This document shows positions 33,701 to 41,907 of a DNA stretch of 64,000 bases, one piece after another. The translations under genes were made by a program, and so were the position numbers. This stretch comes from Gyrodactylus bullatarudis. Its lineage: Eukaryota > Platyhelminthes > Monogenea > Gyrodactylidea > Gyrodactylidae. The notes beneath the pieces are model-generated. The model ran no database searches and was not told where the DNA came from. It saw only the letters and a program-made list of their open reading frames with translations. The number at the start of each line of letters is the position of its first letter. Position 1 is the first letter of the stretch. The stretch lies in NCBI GenBank assembly GCA_012064415.1, contig SSNU01000321.1:124001-188000 (forward strand), written 5' to 3'.

Positions 33701-36700
33701 GTTTCCATAAATATGGATTATAATTCATAGATCATGTACGGCCAGAGGTCATAGAGAAATATTGATGGCGGAAGAATTAAAAGAGAATTAATCCCTCTTT
33801 GATTTTGATATTTTTTCCTGGATATATTCATCTATATCTGAAGGAGAACGGTAATAATTCATGAGAGATAAAGTGTAGTGAGAAGGATCAGTCAACGGGA
33901 TCAAATTGAAATCTTTACAGAAGAGTGATCACGATTATCTTTTTCTTCCAATACAAACGCACATTGTGAAGCCGTATCAATATTATAATATTGCTATTAA
34001 TAATAAGCAATAATTTATATTCCTTAGAAAATACAGAATCTCTCTGAGATAGTTGATTCTTGTTGGATTGCAGTATTAAAATTATTGCAGAGCGGAAGAA
34101 AGTCTTGAAAGTGATATATATTGGTCTTGCTTATAACTTTTCTATTTTGTATAGTTCTACTAGTAAAAATCGGGCTGGGTTAGTTGAAAAATAGCAAAAT
34201 TATTCTTTTATTTAAATATATAGCTACGGCAATTGTATATCGAGTCTTTAAAGTTCTATTTAACAAATGAAATACGGCTTTGGCTATATTAACAATTCTT
34301 GATATTGGAGTAATTTTAGAGGCTGATAAACAATTTTTCTGAGCTGAAATATCGATAAAAAAAAGAGATGCAGGGATTTTCACAAATATTCATCTGTGTG
34401 TTCTGAGACTTAGTGTGTACACAGAAACCCCTAGTTATTGAAGTTTAAGGTGAGGTTCAAAATTAAACCCTACCGTATTACAGAGTCTACTTTGGGGAAA
34501 ACTAACTCAAGAAAAAAAAAAGAAATTTGAAAAATTGTATAGAAAAGAGAATCATGAGAAACATAAATCTTAATAAAAAGAAAGAAAAATTTAACCTGAA
34601 ATCCATCATTTTTATATCTCTTGAAAAGATTTTCAAATCATGATAACATTCATTAAATACGATCTTGTAATCTGTAACAAAATCTTTAGCTGAATCTAGT
34701 GAATAACTAGAAATTAATATTAAAAATTTTGATGGATTCCCAGCAATACAAATAAATATTTTCAGAATTTCTGTCATTTCAACTGAGGAAAGAAGAGAAT
34801 AAAAAACTTCTTCATTAACTAAATTTAACACTAGATGCAATCATGATAAATAAAAGGTTTAACTCCTTCGAACCCATAAGCAAGAAGTTATCGACTAAAA
34901 TAGTAGATTAAGAGGTCGTAACGACCTCTGGGTTCGAAGGGGTTAAATCCTTTAATAGGTTTAAAGAAGCTGGAGCTAATTGATGTTGGAATCTATGATT
35001 TTTACGATGTTGCTATTCCTGTTGCGCACTTTTACCATTTGAAAAAAAAATTTTTATTAAAAATATGGACATTTTTCAAAATTCGATTTGGCGCTAAATT
35101 CCCATTTTTTCGAGCTTTGGACTGAATTTTTTTTGTAGATATATGAGAAAAGATTTTTTTTCACTAAATGTACATTTCTTTATGGTTCATCAGTAGTGAC
35201 ACACAAATAATGATAAAAGTTTAAAATAATATTTTACAAATTTTGAAAGAAGTATAGTAAAAGTTGAAAAATATAAGAATATAATAGTCCAGAGAAATGG
35301 CCAAAAGAAATAGAAGAGTCAAAATTACGTTTAAATGAGAATGGTTATCCTAACAGATTTGAAGGAGAGAAGACAACCATATTCATGAAACTTAATTTTA
35401 AAGGTGATGGTTTCAGTAATGATGTAAGGAAACGACTAGTTAATCTTATTGATCAACATTATGATAATAAACAATTGAAAATTGTATTTAAAACCCAAAG
35501 ATTATTCAGTTTGATTCATAAAGATTTACTAAAGCCTAAAGAAAAGACTTTTTTGATTTACAAATTCCAATATGCCTGTGGAGCTTCTTATATAGGACGT
35601 ACAATTAGAAAATTATCATCTAGGTTAAATGATCATCTAAAGAAGGATACAGCAGTGACAAGACATATCAAACAGGAAAGTCATGAGGCTTCGATTTCTC
35701 AATTTTGTATAAAAATGCGGGTGATGACAGCACAGATTTGTGGGTGAAGGAGAAATTCTTCATCAATCACTTTAAACCAAACCTGTGTGTTCAGAAAAAT
35801 TACTCTTATAAACTTCAATTACCATGGCCTTTGTGAGCTTTTTCACTTTTCTCTTCACTGTTGCTATTTATTGAAGAGTTTTGGTGTTTTTTCAGCTCAC
35901 ATTATATTCTTATATTTTTCAACTTTTACTATGCTTCTTTCAAAATTTGTAAAATATTATTTTAAACTTTTATCATTATTTGTGTGTCACTACTGATGAA
36001 CCATTAAAAAATGTACATTTAGTGAATAAAAAATCTTTTCTCATATATCTACAAATATGATTTTAAGCGGATTTTCGGACGTTTTTGATAAATTACGTGA
36101 ATCATATCAACGCCAGAATTTTTTTTGATTTCATTGTGAGAGAATGATCAAAAGTTGATTTTTAAGATCACGATGAGACAAAAGAGCCGGATATGCTGAA
36201 TCTGTTCTAATGCTTAACTTCATTATCGCTTGGAAGTCGAAGTTCGATTTTTCGATCATTTTCGCTACTTGAAAATAATGAAATTTAAACAAATCGAAAT
36301 CGCTTAAAATGGTGGATCTTTCGAAAATTTGTCGGCGATATTTGGCTTTCTTGTATTGGAATCATGAAAATCAACTTCTGATCACTCTCTCACTTTGAAA
36401 TCAATAAAGATTTTCAGTTCAAAGTTCCAAAAAATGGGATTTTGGCGCCAAATCAAAATTTGAATAATGATCATATCCTTCATTAAAATTTTGCTCGAAT
36501 TGGTCAGGATCGTAGCAAATTTGAGGCCTTAAAAAATTGGAAAAAACTACAATTTTGAAATAAAAATAATCCTATAATCGTATAATCGTATTTTTGTATT
36601 GGATTTTTATTGAAATTTACACTTTATTGCCATTCTCCCTTACTCATCAAATTAATTAATGAAATGTGGAAACAAAATTTCAAAATTGATTTTTATTTAA

Positions 36701-39700
36701 GAGTTAAAATATCTCTGGTAGATATTTGTTGGGATTAAAAATCCAAATGTAGAAAGTATGTATTTAGCTGGTATTTTTTGAAACTAAAAGTGACATGTTT
36801 TGGCAGTCGAACCAGAGAGAGAAAGTAGAACTCAATAATTTTATGGAACAGCTCATTAATTTCATGCATAAAAAATATACCTTGTTTTGGATTAACTGTT
36901 TAGCTTCTACCGAAATTAATCTTATTATCTCTGAACATTGTTTAATAATTTCGATCAAAAAGAATCATGAATTAAGGAATTCTACTTTCTTCGGTAAAAG
37001 TTTAAATATCCTTGGCATTCTTATGCCTGGCTGGCAAAAATATAGCATGATAGCAAACTTAGATAGTTTGTGATATGCTATCAAAAAATAATCATGAAAA
37101 GATTTTTCAAAATCACTGGAAAAAGTCAGTTTGAACATAGAATTCATATATCACCTATGGTATTGGAAGGGTTAACATATGATTCTTTCTTATAGAATTA
37201 AAGCTTAGAAATATTGGAATTTCTATAGATCTATCAGGATAATTATAAGAGAATGTAGTATGATAGTAATAAGATTTCATCTTTTGAGTTTATTAACCAT
37301 TCTCAATTTCAAGAATTCGAGTAAGATTTTTTCGAGTTTCCAATTTTTGTTTAATCTAATTTGTCATCTATATTCAGGGATAATGGATTATTGAAACTTT
37401 ATCAATTTTCAAGCAATAAAAATGATCTACTCGATTTTCAAAAGTTCATGGGGTAATTCTCAGAAGCTTTTTTGGTTTCTTTGACTGGTCAGGGTCCTAA
37501 AACTCACCTTCTAATCACTCACTTTGAAATCAACACATTCAACTCAAAGTTCAAAAAAAACCGAAATTCGGAGCTAACTCAATAAATGAAAAATTTATTT
37601 TTCCTTCGTTTTGTAATAATGGGCTTGATAGTATGAATTCATAAAATTCTAGATCTCGATGAAAAAATTGAGATTTTTGTAAAAATCATAAATTCGTATC
37701 TTCATATTAACTAGCTTTGGGTTAAGGTTTTAATGCAGCGAAGTCGGATAATAATTAATAAACTCTTTCAAGCTGATTGTGTTATTCAAAAGAAATAAAA
37801 AAGATTATACAGTTGATAATAAATTTATCGTGATGATTCTTTCCGTAGAAAAAAAATCAAAATAGATATGAAACAACGGGAAGATGTCTGCAGATATATA
37901 TGATGTCTTTTTCATTTTGTCTGATTATCGATACTCTTTCCTGTATTTTCATTGACTTTTGTGTTTTCTTTCATGATCGAAATTTTTCCAAAAAAAGAAA
38001 CACTCCCTCTTTACACATTTGGAAAAGGATTTTTACAGAAAAAAGTCAGAAGGAAATTTAAGACTGTCTTTCGCAATAGGGAAAAATCAAAGATGCCAGA
38101 TATCTTGATGAGGAACATTTCGTGTGATAAAATAAATTCGTGTTAGATATCCAGAAAATCGAATTAGGATTAACTCAAAACTACATTTAGTAATTAATAT
38201 TGGAGAATGATGACTGGATTTGCATTCATTTTTAATGCAAACATTCTCTCGTGATCTCTTTTGCTCCTGCAACAACCTTGATGGATCAAGTAAAGTTGGA
38301 TGTTATGAAGTTGGGAATCTTTACTTCTAACAGAAATCTCGATTCTTTCATCAAGAATTCGAATTTTTTTGGTATCCTACTCATGTTGCCCACTTTTACC
38401 AAAAAAAATTCTGAAAAAAATTATTAGGTTGAGCAAAAAGTAATGGGATTTTGACTTTAATCAAAAATTTCTCTATCAAATCAAATATTATTTAAAACAA
38501 TATGGGCACCAATAAATAGGAAATTTTTTCTTCTTTTTGTTTATCTAAAAAATTTATTCCAAAAATTTATAAGCATGAATTTATTAGATCATTTTGATAC
38601 TAAAGATTTTCGCAAGATAATTGCATATGAGTTTTGTCTTGGAACAGGACCAGCAGAAACGTTCAAAAAGCTTAATTCAGTTTTTGGAGATCGAGTAAAA
38701 CGTTCTACAGTGTTTCGTTGGCATTCTTCTTTCAAAGAAGGAAAAACGAATTTTGATGATGAGGTCAGGTCAGGCCGACCTTCTGAGATTGATCGTGAGG
38801 AAATCATCAAAGCAGTAGAAGAAAATTGCCATTCATCGTCTAGAGCAATTTCTGCTGAATTAAATGTATCCCAGAATTCTGTTTGTCGTGTCCTACGTGA
38901 AGAGAATTTTGTCAATTCCTATGACGAGTTTGTGCCTCATGAGCTGAATGATGCCCAGAAGAAGAAAAGGGTCGAATGCGTCAAAAGACTGTTGCACAGA
39001 ATACAATATGACAGTTTTCTGAAGAATATTGTAACAACAGATGAAAAATGGATCTATCTGAGTGACCAAAGTCGCAAGAGATCATGGAAACGAGTCGGAG
39101 AACATGTCACCCAACCGACGCAAAATCGATTTGCCAAAAAGGTAATGCTGACAGTTTTTTGGACAATGAAAGGCATTGTTCACTATGAACTTCTAGATTA
39201 TGGCCAGACAGTCAATGCTGGAAGATATTTGTCTTATCTGAAGGAAATGGTTGCGAAACTCAGACAAAAATACCCAAAATTTGGTAGAGTCACATTTCTG
39301 CAAGACAATGCAAGACCTCATCTTGGAAAAGATGTGAAATAATTTTTCGAAGAAGAGGATTTCGATTTGGTTGATCATCCACCTTATAGTCCTGATCTCG
39401 CTCCATCGGATTATCATCTTTTTAGGTCTCTTTAGCATTTCCTTAAAGGTAAAATTTTCAGATCAAAAGAAGAGGTCAGAATTGGACTAGATGAAATTTT
39501 TTGCATCAAAATCTGAAGAATTCTATAGCGATGGGATCAAACAACTGCCGATTCGATGGCAAAAATGTCTTAATTCATTAGGAAACTACTTCCTTTGATG
39601 ATATTATATCATGTTTCTATATAGTGTAAATATATGTGTTAATTCAATTCAGTTCTATTACTTTTCGCTCAACCTAATATATTTATGAAAAATATGACCA

Positions 39701-41907
39701 TTTTTCAAATTCCCATTTGGCTCCAAAATCCCATTGAAATTTTGATAATTCAAAATCCCTCGAAAATGGGGTAACTGTCGGTAGTTTGACAGTGTCAGTC
39801 AGCTTTCTTGTCTAATCTTGATCCTGAAAACCTCCTTTTGATCAACCTCCAACATTCAAATCAATAAAAAATTTTGGTGCAAAGTTCGAAAAGATGGGAT
39901 TTTGTAGCCAAATTTAAATTTGAAAAATGGCCATATTTTTTATAAAAATGATTCTTTTCTTCAACTGGTAAAAGTGGGCAACATGAATAGGATTCCAAAA
40001 AATTCGAATCCTTGATGAAAAAATCGAGATTTCTGTAAAAATCATAAATTCCCAACTTCATATCGAATAGCTTTAGTTGTATTAACTATTGTGAGATGGC
40101 GTCGAATTGCCGTTTCAGTTGATATGATACATGTAAAGTTATGTGTAAATATGAGAAGGCGAATAAAGGATCGAATAGGAATTCGTAACAATGGAAAATT
40201 GATATCTTCTCGATTATTGTTGTTACTAAGCTAAATAATCCAAGATTTATCATTTTCTCTCCAATCATTTTGGTGAAAATAATGGAAAAATTTGAAATAA
40301 TGGAAAAATTAAGAGTGAGAGTGAGAGAGAAGGAGAACTGTGTTTAGTTAGTTTGAGCAAGAAAGAATGAGAGATGAGAGAAAGATAATACCAAATGTAC
40401 TCATTGTATGATGTAAATATGAGAGATGAGGATGATTCTCCACATTACATTCTCAGAGGTAATCCTAGCTTTTTCTAGAGGGGAAAGGCCCAAAGTGTAT
40501 TTTATCAAGATTATGATTAGGTATTATGTGAGAATTTTCATTCATTCCCACTCAATGATCAATCAGATTAGAAGCTAACACACACTAGGCATCACCACAG
40601 ACCAATAATCAAATCTTTTTCATCGAAAACAAACTAGAAAGAGATAGATAGAGACACTGAAGGACAATGATTGGTATATATTTCTCTATTATTCTGGAAA
40701 GAGTACGTTTTATTCACTCTGTCTATCTAAACCTAATTTACAAGAAGATGAGAATTGACCAAGTTCACAATTAAACTCAATTCCTGGAAAAAAAATCGAA
40801 TTTGACCATTTTTGAAAATGCCACAATTCGCCACTTTAGAGTTCAAAATTCATTCTTATCGATTTCGAAGAATGAAAGCAATTCTATACTAATTAGGGCG
40901 AGTCAAATATTTTTGGTCCGAACAATCTGTTAGATCTAACTTAGAAAATGCTATTTGTGAAATTTTAATTAGATATTTTTAATTCTCTGATACCCCAAAA
41001 TCCCATTTTCCAAACATCTTCAACATATCCGGAATTAATCAGAATTTTTTATTAGAACATGCAGTGATGATTATAAATACCTTACGAACCTATTTCTTTT
41101 AAAAATTGGATTCAAACGGCTCAAAATTTAGATTTTAACCGTTTATACAGTACTACCTCCATAATGGATGTAGAAAATTAACGCCCCTCCTCTCTCTACC
41201 CCTGAATTTTAAAAACACATACTTGTCGTTACTTGAAAGTATGCATAATATTGTGTTTCAACCTAAAAATTTAGTTTCAGTTGAATTTTAGACCATTCGA
41301 TAGAATTTCATTTCTAGATCAAAACAGTACAATAAACCTTTAATTGAAAATTTCCTATTTATCATCAGTTAAATTAAATTAGTAGAAAAATTCATTAAAA
41401 GTATTTGCTGCTAATTCAAATATGGCCTAATTTTAGCCAGATCAAAGTTTTTCTATCCCAACAACTCATGGGCTCATTTCATCATGGATTTCAAATAGTA
41501 AATTATTTCCTGAATGTCCGGAGAAAAATATTTAGTAAAATTCTCATCTTCATGTCTCAAGAGAATAATTAATACCAACTAGGATATTAGAATGATTTTC
41601 TTAAGAAACCTAGCTTTATCGAGATTAATCATCTTACATCTAAATTAGAGGAAGGGTGAAGGAATCCTTTTTAAAGAAAGAATTTCCCCCTTTCTTTCAA
41701 TAGAACTCACTTTTTCTCGAATAGCTTGACGTAGAACTTCTCGTTCACTTTCTATGATTTCATGTTTCTCTTTTCGACGGTCTTCAGCCTCGCGTAGAGC
41801 ATTATTTATAGCCTCCTCGTCGATACCTTCAATATTTTGTGTTATTTGCGGTGTGGATGCTGCTGAGGTTTGCGCTTCTTCCTTTCCAGTTAAATTAGCA
41901 ACGACTC
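18732..41907 (-). CDS. cpx: Complexin, 3' coding exons, CAAX-ended isoform (5' exon not found)
   Basis: Complexin binds the assembled SNARE complex through a central helix and clamps or promotes synaptic vesicle fusion. Three minus-strand exons are supported: 41711-41907, 28776-28935, 18732-18829. The first carries the diagnostic helix, ALREAEDRRKEKHEIIESER followed by EVLRQAIREK. It has the Arg pair and REK that precede the conserved Tyr. The second begins YNI, restoring the REK-Y-N-I wording of insect complexin, then becomes Ser/Asn/Arg-rich. The third ends VDEVTEKCKVM-stop, a CAAX prenylation box like those of Drosophila complexin and vertebrate complexins 3/4. Phases match at both junctions (0/0 and 1/1). 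The helix exon starts in phase 1, so at least one coding exon lies upstream, above 41,907. Introns are about 12.8 and 9.9 kb and full of transposons. The helix exon is nearly certain; the last exon is strong; the middle exon is likely but lacks the usual Lys-rich block after YNI. Confidence 0.8.
18940..20541 (+). pseudogene. Non-LTR retrotransposon (LINE) reverse transcriptase, degenerate
   Basis: The plus strand encodes a broken LINE ORF2. It has a Pro/Ser-rich linker, then an RT start with ITPIPKSS and FRPISNLP. After a frameshift near 19,480 come AAVIYVDISKAFDKL, SGVPQGSTIGPTLFNL and FKYADEIKIL. A stop at about 19,862 follows, then the post-RT region (IKDLGLNYNNKLD, LPHLDYGASLLYN, HPIWMRRIAS), ending FTNFFK-stop at 20,541. 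The catalytic YADD box reads YADE, so the second Asp is lost. The frameshift, the stop and this change make the copy inactive. The endonuclease domain is absent, so the copy is 5'-truncated. It sits inside the last complexin intron, opposite to that gene. The post-RT wording matches the two other LINE copies at 44.5 and 58 kb, so they are relatives. Confidence 0.8.
20542..25549. other. Intronic AT-rich stretch
   Basis: This part of the last complexin intron contains one 90-bp TTAA-type MITE (22,333-22,422), an end-like sequence ccctacttataagt near 23,480 that matches the hAT-like termini at 32-33 kb, and several copies of the 12-bp palindrome TACTYNNRAGTA. No exon was seen on either strand. 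Confidence 0.45.
22333..22422. mobile_element. Short TTAA-flanked MITE
   Basis: TTAA at 22,333-22,336 and at 22,419-22,422 border a 90-bp segment with inverted ends. The left end reads ttaaacctcgctctggaaatg, and the right end is the reverse complement of ttaaccctcgccctggaaat. An inner ggggtccacaggacccc-like hairpin sits beside the right end. TTAA duplication with CCC-type termini is the hallmark of the piggyBac superfamily. It encodes nothing and would depend on a transposase elsewhere. Confidence 0.65.
25550..26057. repeat. Perfect 195-bp inverted repeat of SINE bodies around a tRNA-like head
   Basis: Bases 25,550-25,744 and 25,863-26,057 appear to be exact reverse complements over all 195 positions. 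The 118-base spacer holds a tRNA-like head on the minus strand. Its A-box-like TGGCCTAGTGG is at 25,798-25,808 and its B-box GGTTCGAATCC at 25,754-25,764, with a perfect CCAGG/CCTGG T-stem. The head plus the left arm is a complete SINE on the minus strand. The right arm is a second body without a head on the plus strand. A related plus-strand SINE lies at 26,872-27,127. The identical arms imply a very recent event, gene conversion, or an assembly artefact. The matching protein-like frames in the two arms are a by-product of this symmetry, not genes. Confidence 0.85.
26298..26767. mobile_element. Non-autonomous hAT-like element, 470 bp
   Basis: The ends are inverted: taggacgaccaaaatgcc at the left and the reverse complement of tagggcgaccagaaaa at the right. 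Flanks read cttattat and cttatcca, which could be a decayed 8-bp target duplication. TAGGG-type termini with 8-bp duplications are typical of hAT elements. Inside, short cctttttt blocks recur. The larger element at 32,146-33,165 has the same terminal style. No transposase is encoded. Confidence 0.5.
26872..27127 (+). repeat. tRNA-derived SINE, full-length copy
   Basis: A tRNA-like head has TGGTCTAGTGG (26,881-26,891) and the B box GGTTCGAATCC (26,924-26,934). A body follows that begins tactgacaagtcctaaaaagg and ends ttgctaataggtta. The body is a diverged copy of the arms of the palindromic pair at 25,550-26,057, so all three belong to one family. The head resembles tRNAs with a TGGTCTAGTGGTTAG D-arm, such as tRNA-Glu, but the acceptor stem does not pair. 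It is a SINE, not a tRNA gene. Confidence 0.75.
27293..27600 (-). repeat. Dispersed repeat interrupted by a TTAA MITE
   Basis: The outer parts match the reverse complement of about 45,780-45,955: gacttggacgaaatt..., cgcccatcg, aaactaatcttcaagtatt on one side, and atcccaccaaatttcgcttc, aaaatacctttccatgcttc on the other. In this copy the two parts are split at a TTAA by about 150 bp of foreign sequence (27,360-27,514). At 45.8 kb they are continuous. A diverged copy also lies at about 28,375-28,530. Confidence 0.75.
27360..27514. mobile_element. TTAA-flanked MITE with an empty-site allele in the window
   Basis: TTAA occurs at 27,360-27,363 and 27,511-27,514. The ends are diverged inverted repeats (ttaaccctcgcacgac against ttaactcttgtgaacc). 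The homologous repeat at about 45,890 has a single TTAA at this position (caagtattttaatataatccc) and no insert. This shows insertion into TTAA with duplication, as in piggyBac elements. A ggggtctaaatgacccc hairpin lies inside. No coding sequence. Confidence 0.65.
28185..28530. repeat. Inverted pair of dispersed-repeat fragments
   Basis: Bases about 28,185-28,290 resemble, in inverted orientation, the same family that runs forward at about 28,375-28,530. Both match parts of about 45,750-45,955 (for example gaaaattttcacaattttgttcatctta and the ggtcaaaaaacgttttt phrase). The two halves form a loose hairpin with an AT-rich spacer. No coding capacity was seen. Confidence 0.45.
28936..29255. other. 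Complexin intron, nothing recognised
   Basis: This AT-rich stretch lies between the acceptor of the middle complexin exon and the Merlin-like remnant. It has no supported feature. Confidence 0.4.
29256..30051 (-). pseudogene. Merlin / ISXO2-like transposase remnant with internal deletion
   Basis: Merlin elements carry an IS1016/ISXO2-like DDE transposase. On the minus strand the N-terminal part (start ATG about 30,006) has a zinc-ribbon-like block, YVFRCSTCKRRKLIRDG, followed by a Gly-Thr-Phe-Phe-Ala segment, a helix, and TVDWTNFVRDIF. It reaches AQSGGI and a stop at about 29,521. In another frame, starting at once, comes the C-terminal signature GYEHKTVCHKYQFVN, then GYHTNRIESIWGAAKR. The central section with the first catalytic Asp residues is missing, and the two halves are out of frame. 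This is a non-functional, internally deleted copy inside the large complexin intron. Its terminal inverted repeats were not identified. Confidence 0.65.
30052..32137. other. Complexin intron, AT-rich, no gene
   Basis: No exon or element end is supported. About 30,720-30,830 shares phrases with about 41,160-41,340 (ccaaaatttagtttcagttgaattt, then an acagtaaac-like phrase), so it belongs to an old dispersed repeat. Confidence 0.4.
32146..33165. mobile_element. Non-autonomous hAT-like element, about 1 kb
   Basis: The ends are inverted, tagggcaacc... at the left and ...attgcccta at the right. Each is bordered by CTTATAAG (32,138-32,145 and 33,166-33,173). That is consistent with the 8-bp duplication of hAT elements, but the octamer is a palindrome and also follows a similar end near 23,480, so it may be part of the terminus. 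The sub-terminal parts are rich in gcctttttt blocks, as in the 470-bp relative at 26.3 kb. A TTAA MITE (32,510-32,733) is nested inside. No transposase was seen. Confidence 0.55.
32510..32733 (+). mobile_element. piggyBac-type MITE, family P1, copy 1
   Basis: TTAA at each end flanks a 216-bp element with 13-bp perfect inverted termini: ccctttcggtgcc and its reverse complement ggcaccgaaaggg. A second copy lies inverted at 49,958-50,183. Inner phrases such as cttcataactctaccagtttga are shared by both. It is nested within the hAT-like element. Non-coding, so it would be mobilised in trans. Confidence 0.8.
33174..34858. other. Complexin intron, no recognised gene
   Basis: Part of it (about 33,440-33,580) belongs to the foldback family marked by atttggcgccaaattcccattttt. 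The minus-strand frames at 34,180-34,840 are AT-driven and not supported. Confidence 0.4.
34859..34946. mobile_element. Tiny TTAA-flanked palindromic MITE, 88 bp
   Basis: TTAA at 34,859-34,862 and 34,943-34,946 border ends reading ctccttcgaaccca and, as reverse complement on the right, cccccttcgaaccca-like sequence. An inner agaggtcgtaacgacctct hairpin lies beside the right end. It has the same architecture as the 90-bp element at 22,333, but a different terminal sequence. No coding. Confidence 0.6.
35132..36055 (+). mobile_element. Penelope-like retroelement fragment with inverted arms
   Basis: Arms at 35,132-35,285 and 35,901-36,055 are nearly identical reverse complements (about 155 bp). 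Between them lies the C-terminal, GIY-YIG-encoding end of a Penelope-like element, followed by its 3' UTR, which forms the right arm. The left arm is an inverted copy of that 3' UTR. Penelope elements often have complex, partly inverted terminal structures, and this copy fits. It has inserted into a foldback repeat in the large complexin intron. Confidence 0.75.
35277..35827 (+). pseudogene. GIY-YIG endonuclease domain of a Penelope-like element
   Basis: The frame opens at 35,277 inside the left inverted arm and runs through WPKEIEESKLRLNENGYP. It then reaches FLIYKFQYACGASYIGRTIR, the GIY-YIG-type core (Y-x-C-G-x-x-Y-I-G), and RLNDHL, where the catalytic Arg and His-containing helix lie. Just after 35,700 the frame shifts by one. 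The other frame continues with DLWVKEKFFINHFKPNLC, the conserved end of this domain, to a TGA at about 35,825. The RT domain is missing. The nuclease nicks DNA for target-primed insertion in this class. With the frameshift and no RT the copy is dead. Family assignment rests on the GIY-YIG wording plus element structure. Confidence 0.7.
36561..38308. other. Complexin intron, foldback debris and a possible gene relic
   Basis: Part of the stretch (about 37,440-37,730) belongs to the foldback family. A minus-strand segment at 36,764-37,147 looks vaguely like the helix C-D region of a cytochrome P450 but is broken and unproven. Nothing else is supported. Confidence 0.35.
38424..39677 (+). mobile_element. 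mariner-family transposon, complete ends
   Basis: The 1,254-bp element has inverted termini, ttaggttgagcaaaaagtaa at the left and the reverse complement of ttaggttgagcgaaaagtaa at the right. TA dinucleotides at 38,422-38,423 and 39,678-39,679 are the target duplication. Both length and termini match the mariner family. It carries one transposase gene, now broken. Insertion was into a foldback repeat within the complexin intron. Confidence 0.93.
38575..39598 (+). pseudogene. mariner transposase (DD34D), inactivated
   Basis: The transposase cuts and pastes mariner DNA through a DDD catalytic centre. Start ATG at 38,575. An N-terminal HTH part (FRKIIAYEFCLG, VFRWHSSFKEG, DDEVRSGRPS) precedes the catalytic motifs TTDEKW, LQDNARPH and YSPDLAPSDYH, with 34 residues between the second and third Asp. 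Three lesions are visible: TAA at 39,340-39,342, TAG at 39,433-39,435 (both one C-to-T step from Gln codons), and a +1 shift near 39,496 before a final region that still reads RWQKCLNSLG in the other frame. Apart from these the protein is well preserved, so inactivation is fairly recent. Confidence 0.93.
40066..41710. other. Complexin intron, no recognised gene
   Basis: A GAGAGT-rich run occurs near 40,310-40,390. About 41,160-41,340 belongs to a dispersed repeat shared with about 30,720-30,830. No exon is supported. Confidence 0.4.

Larger units (their letters stand above)
34983..36560. repeat. Foldback repeat family copy, split by a Penelope-like insertion
   Basis: Left part about 34,983-35,131 and right part about 36,056-36,560 both carry the family marks: tatgatttttac, a cccacttttacc-like phrase, aaatatggncatttttcaa, atttggcgc[ct]aaat. 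The same family occurs at about 33,440-33,580, 37,440-37,730, 38,310-40,065 and 47,925-48,175. Internal parts are inverted relative to each other, so copies tend to fold back on themselves. Confidence 0.5.
38310..40065. repeat. Foldback repeat copy carrying a mariner insertion
   Basis: About 38,310-38,421 (agttgggaatctt..., cagaaatctcgatt, catgttgcccacttttacca) is the inverse of about 39,947-40,065 (tggtaaaagtgggcaacatg, aaatcgagatttctg, attcccaactt). Inner parts carry tggccatattttt and the atttgg-c-ccaaa phrase in inverted orientation. The mariner at 38,424-39,677 sits in the left half. The foldback copy is therefore older than the mariner. Confidence 0.65.
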
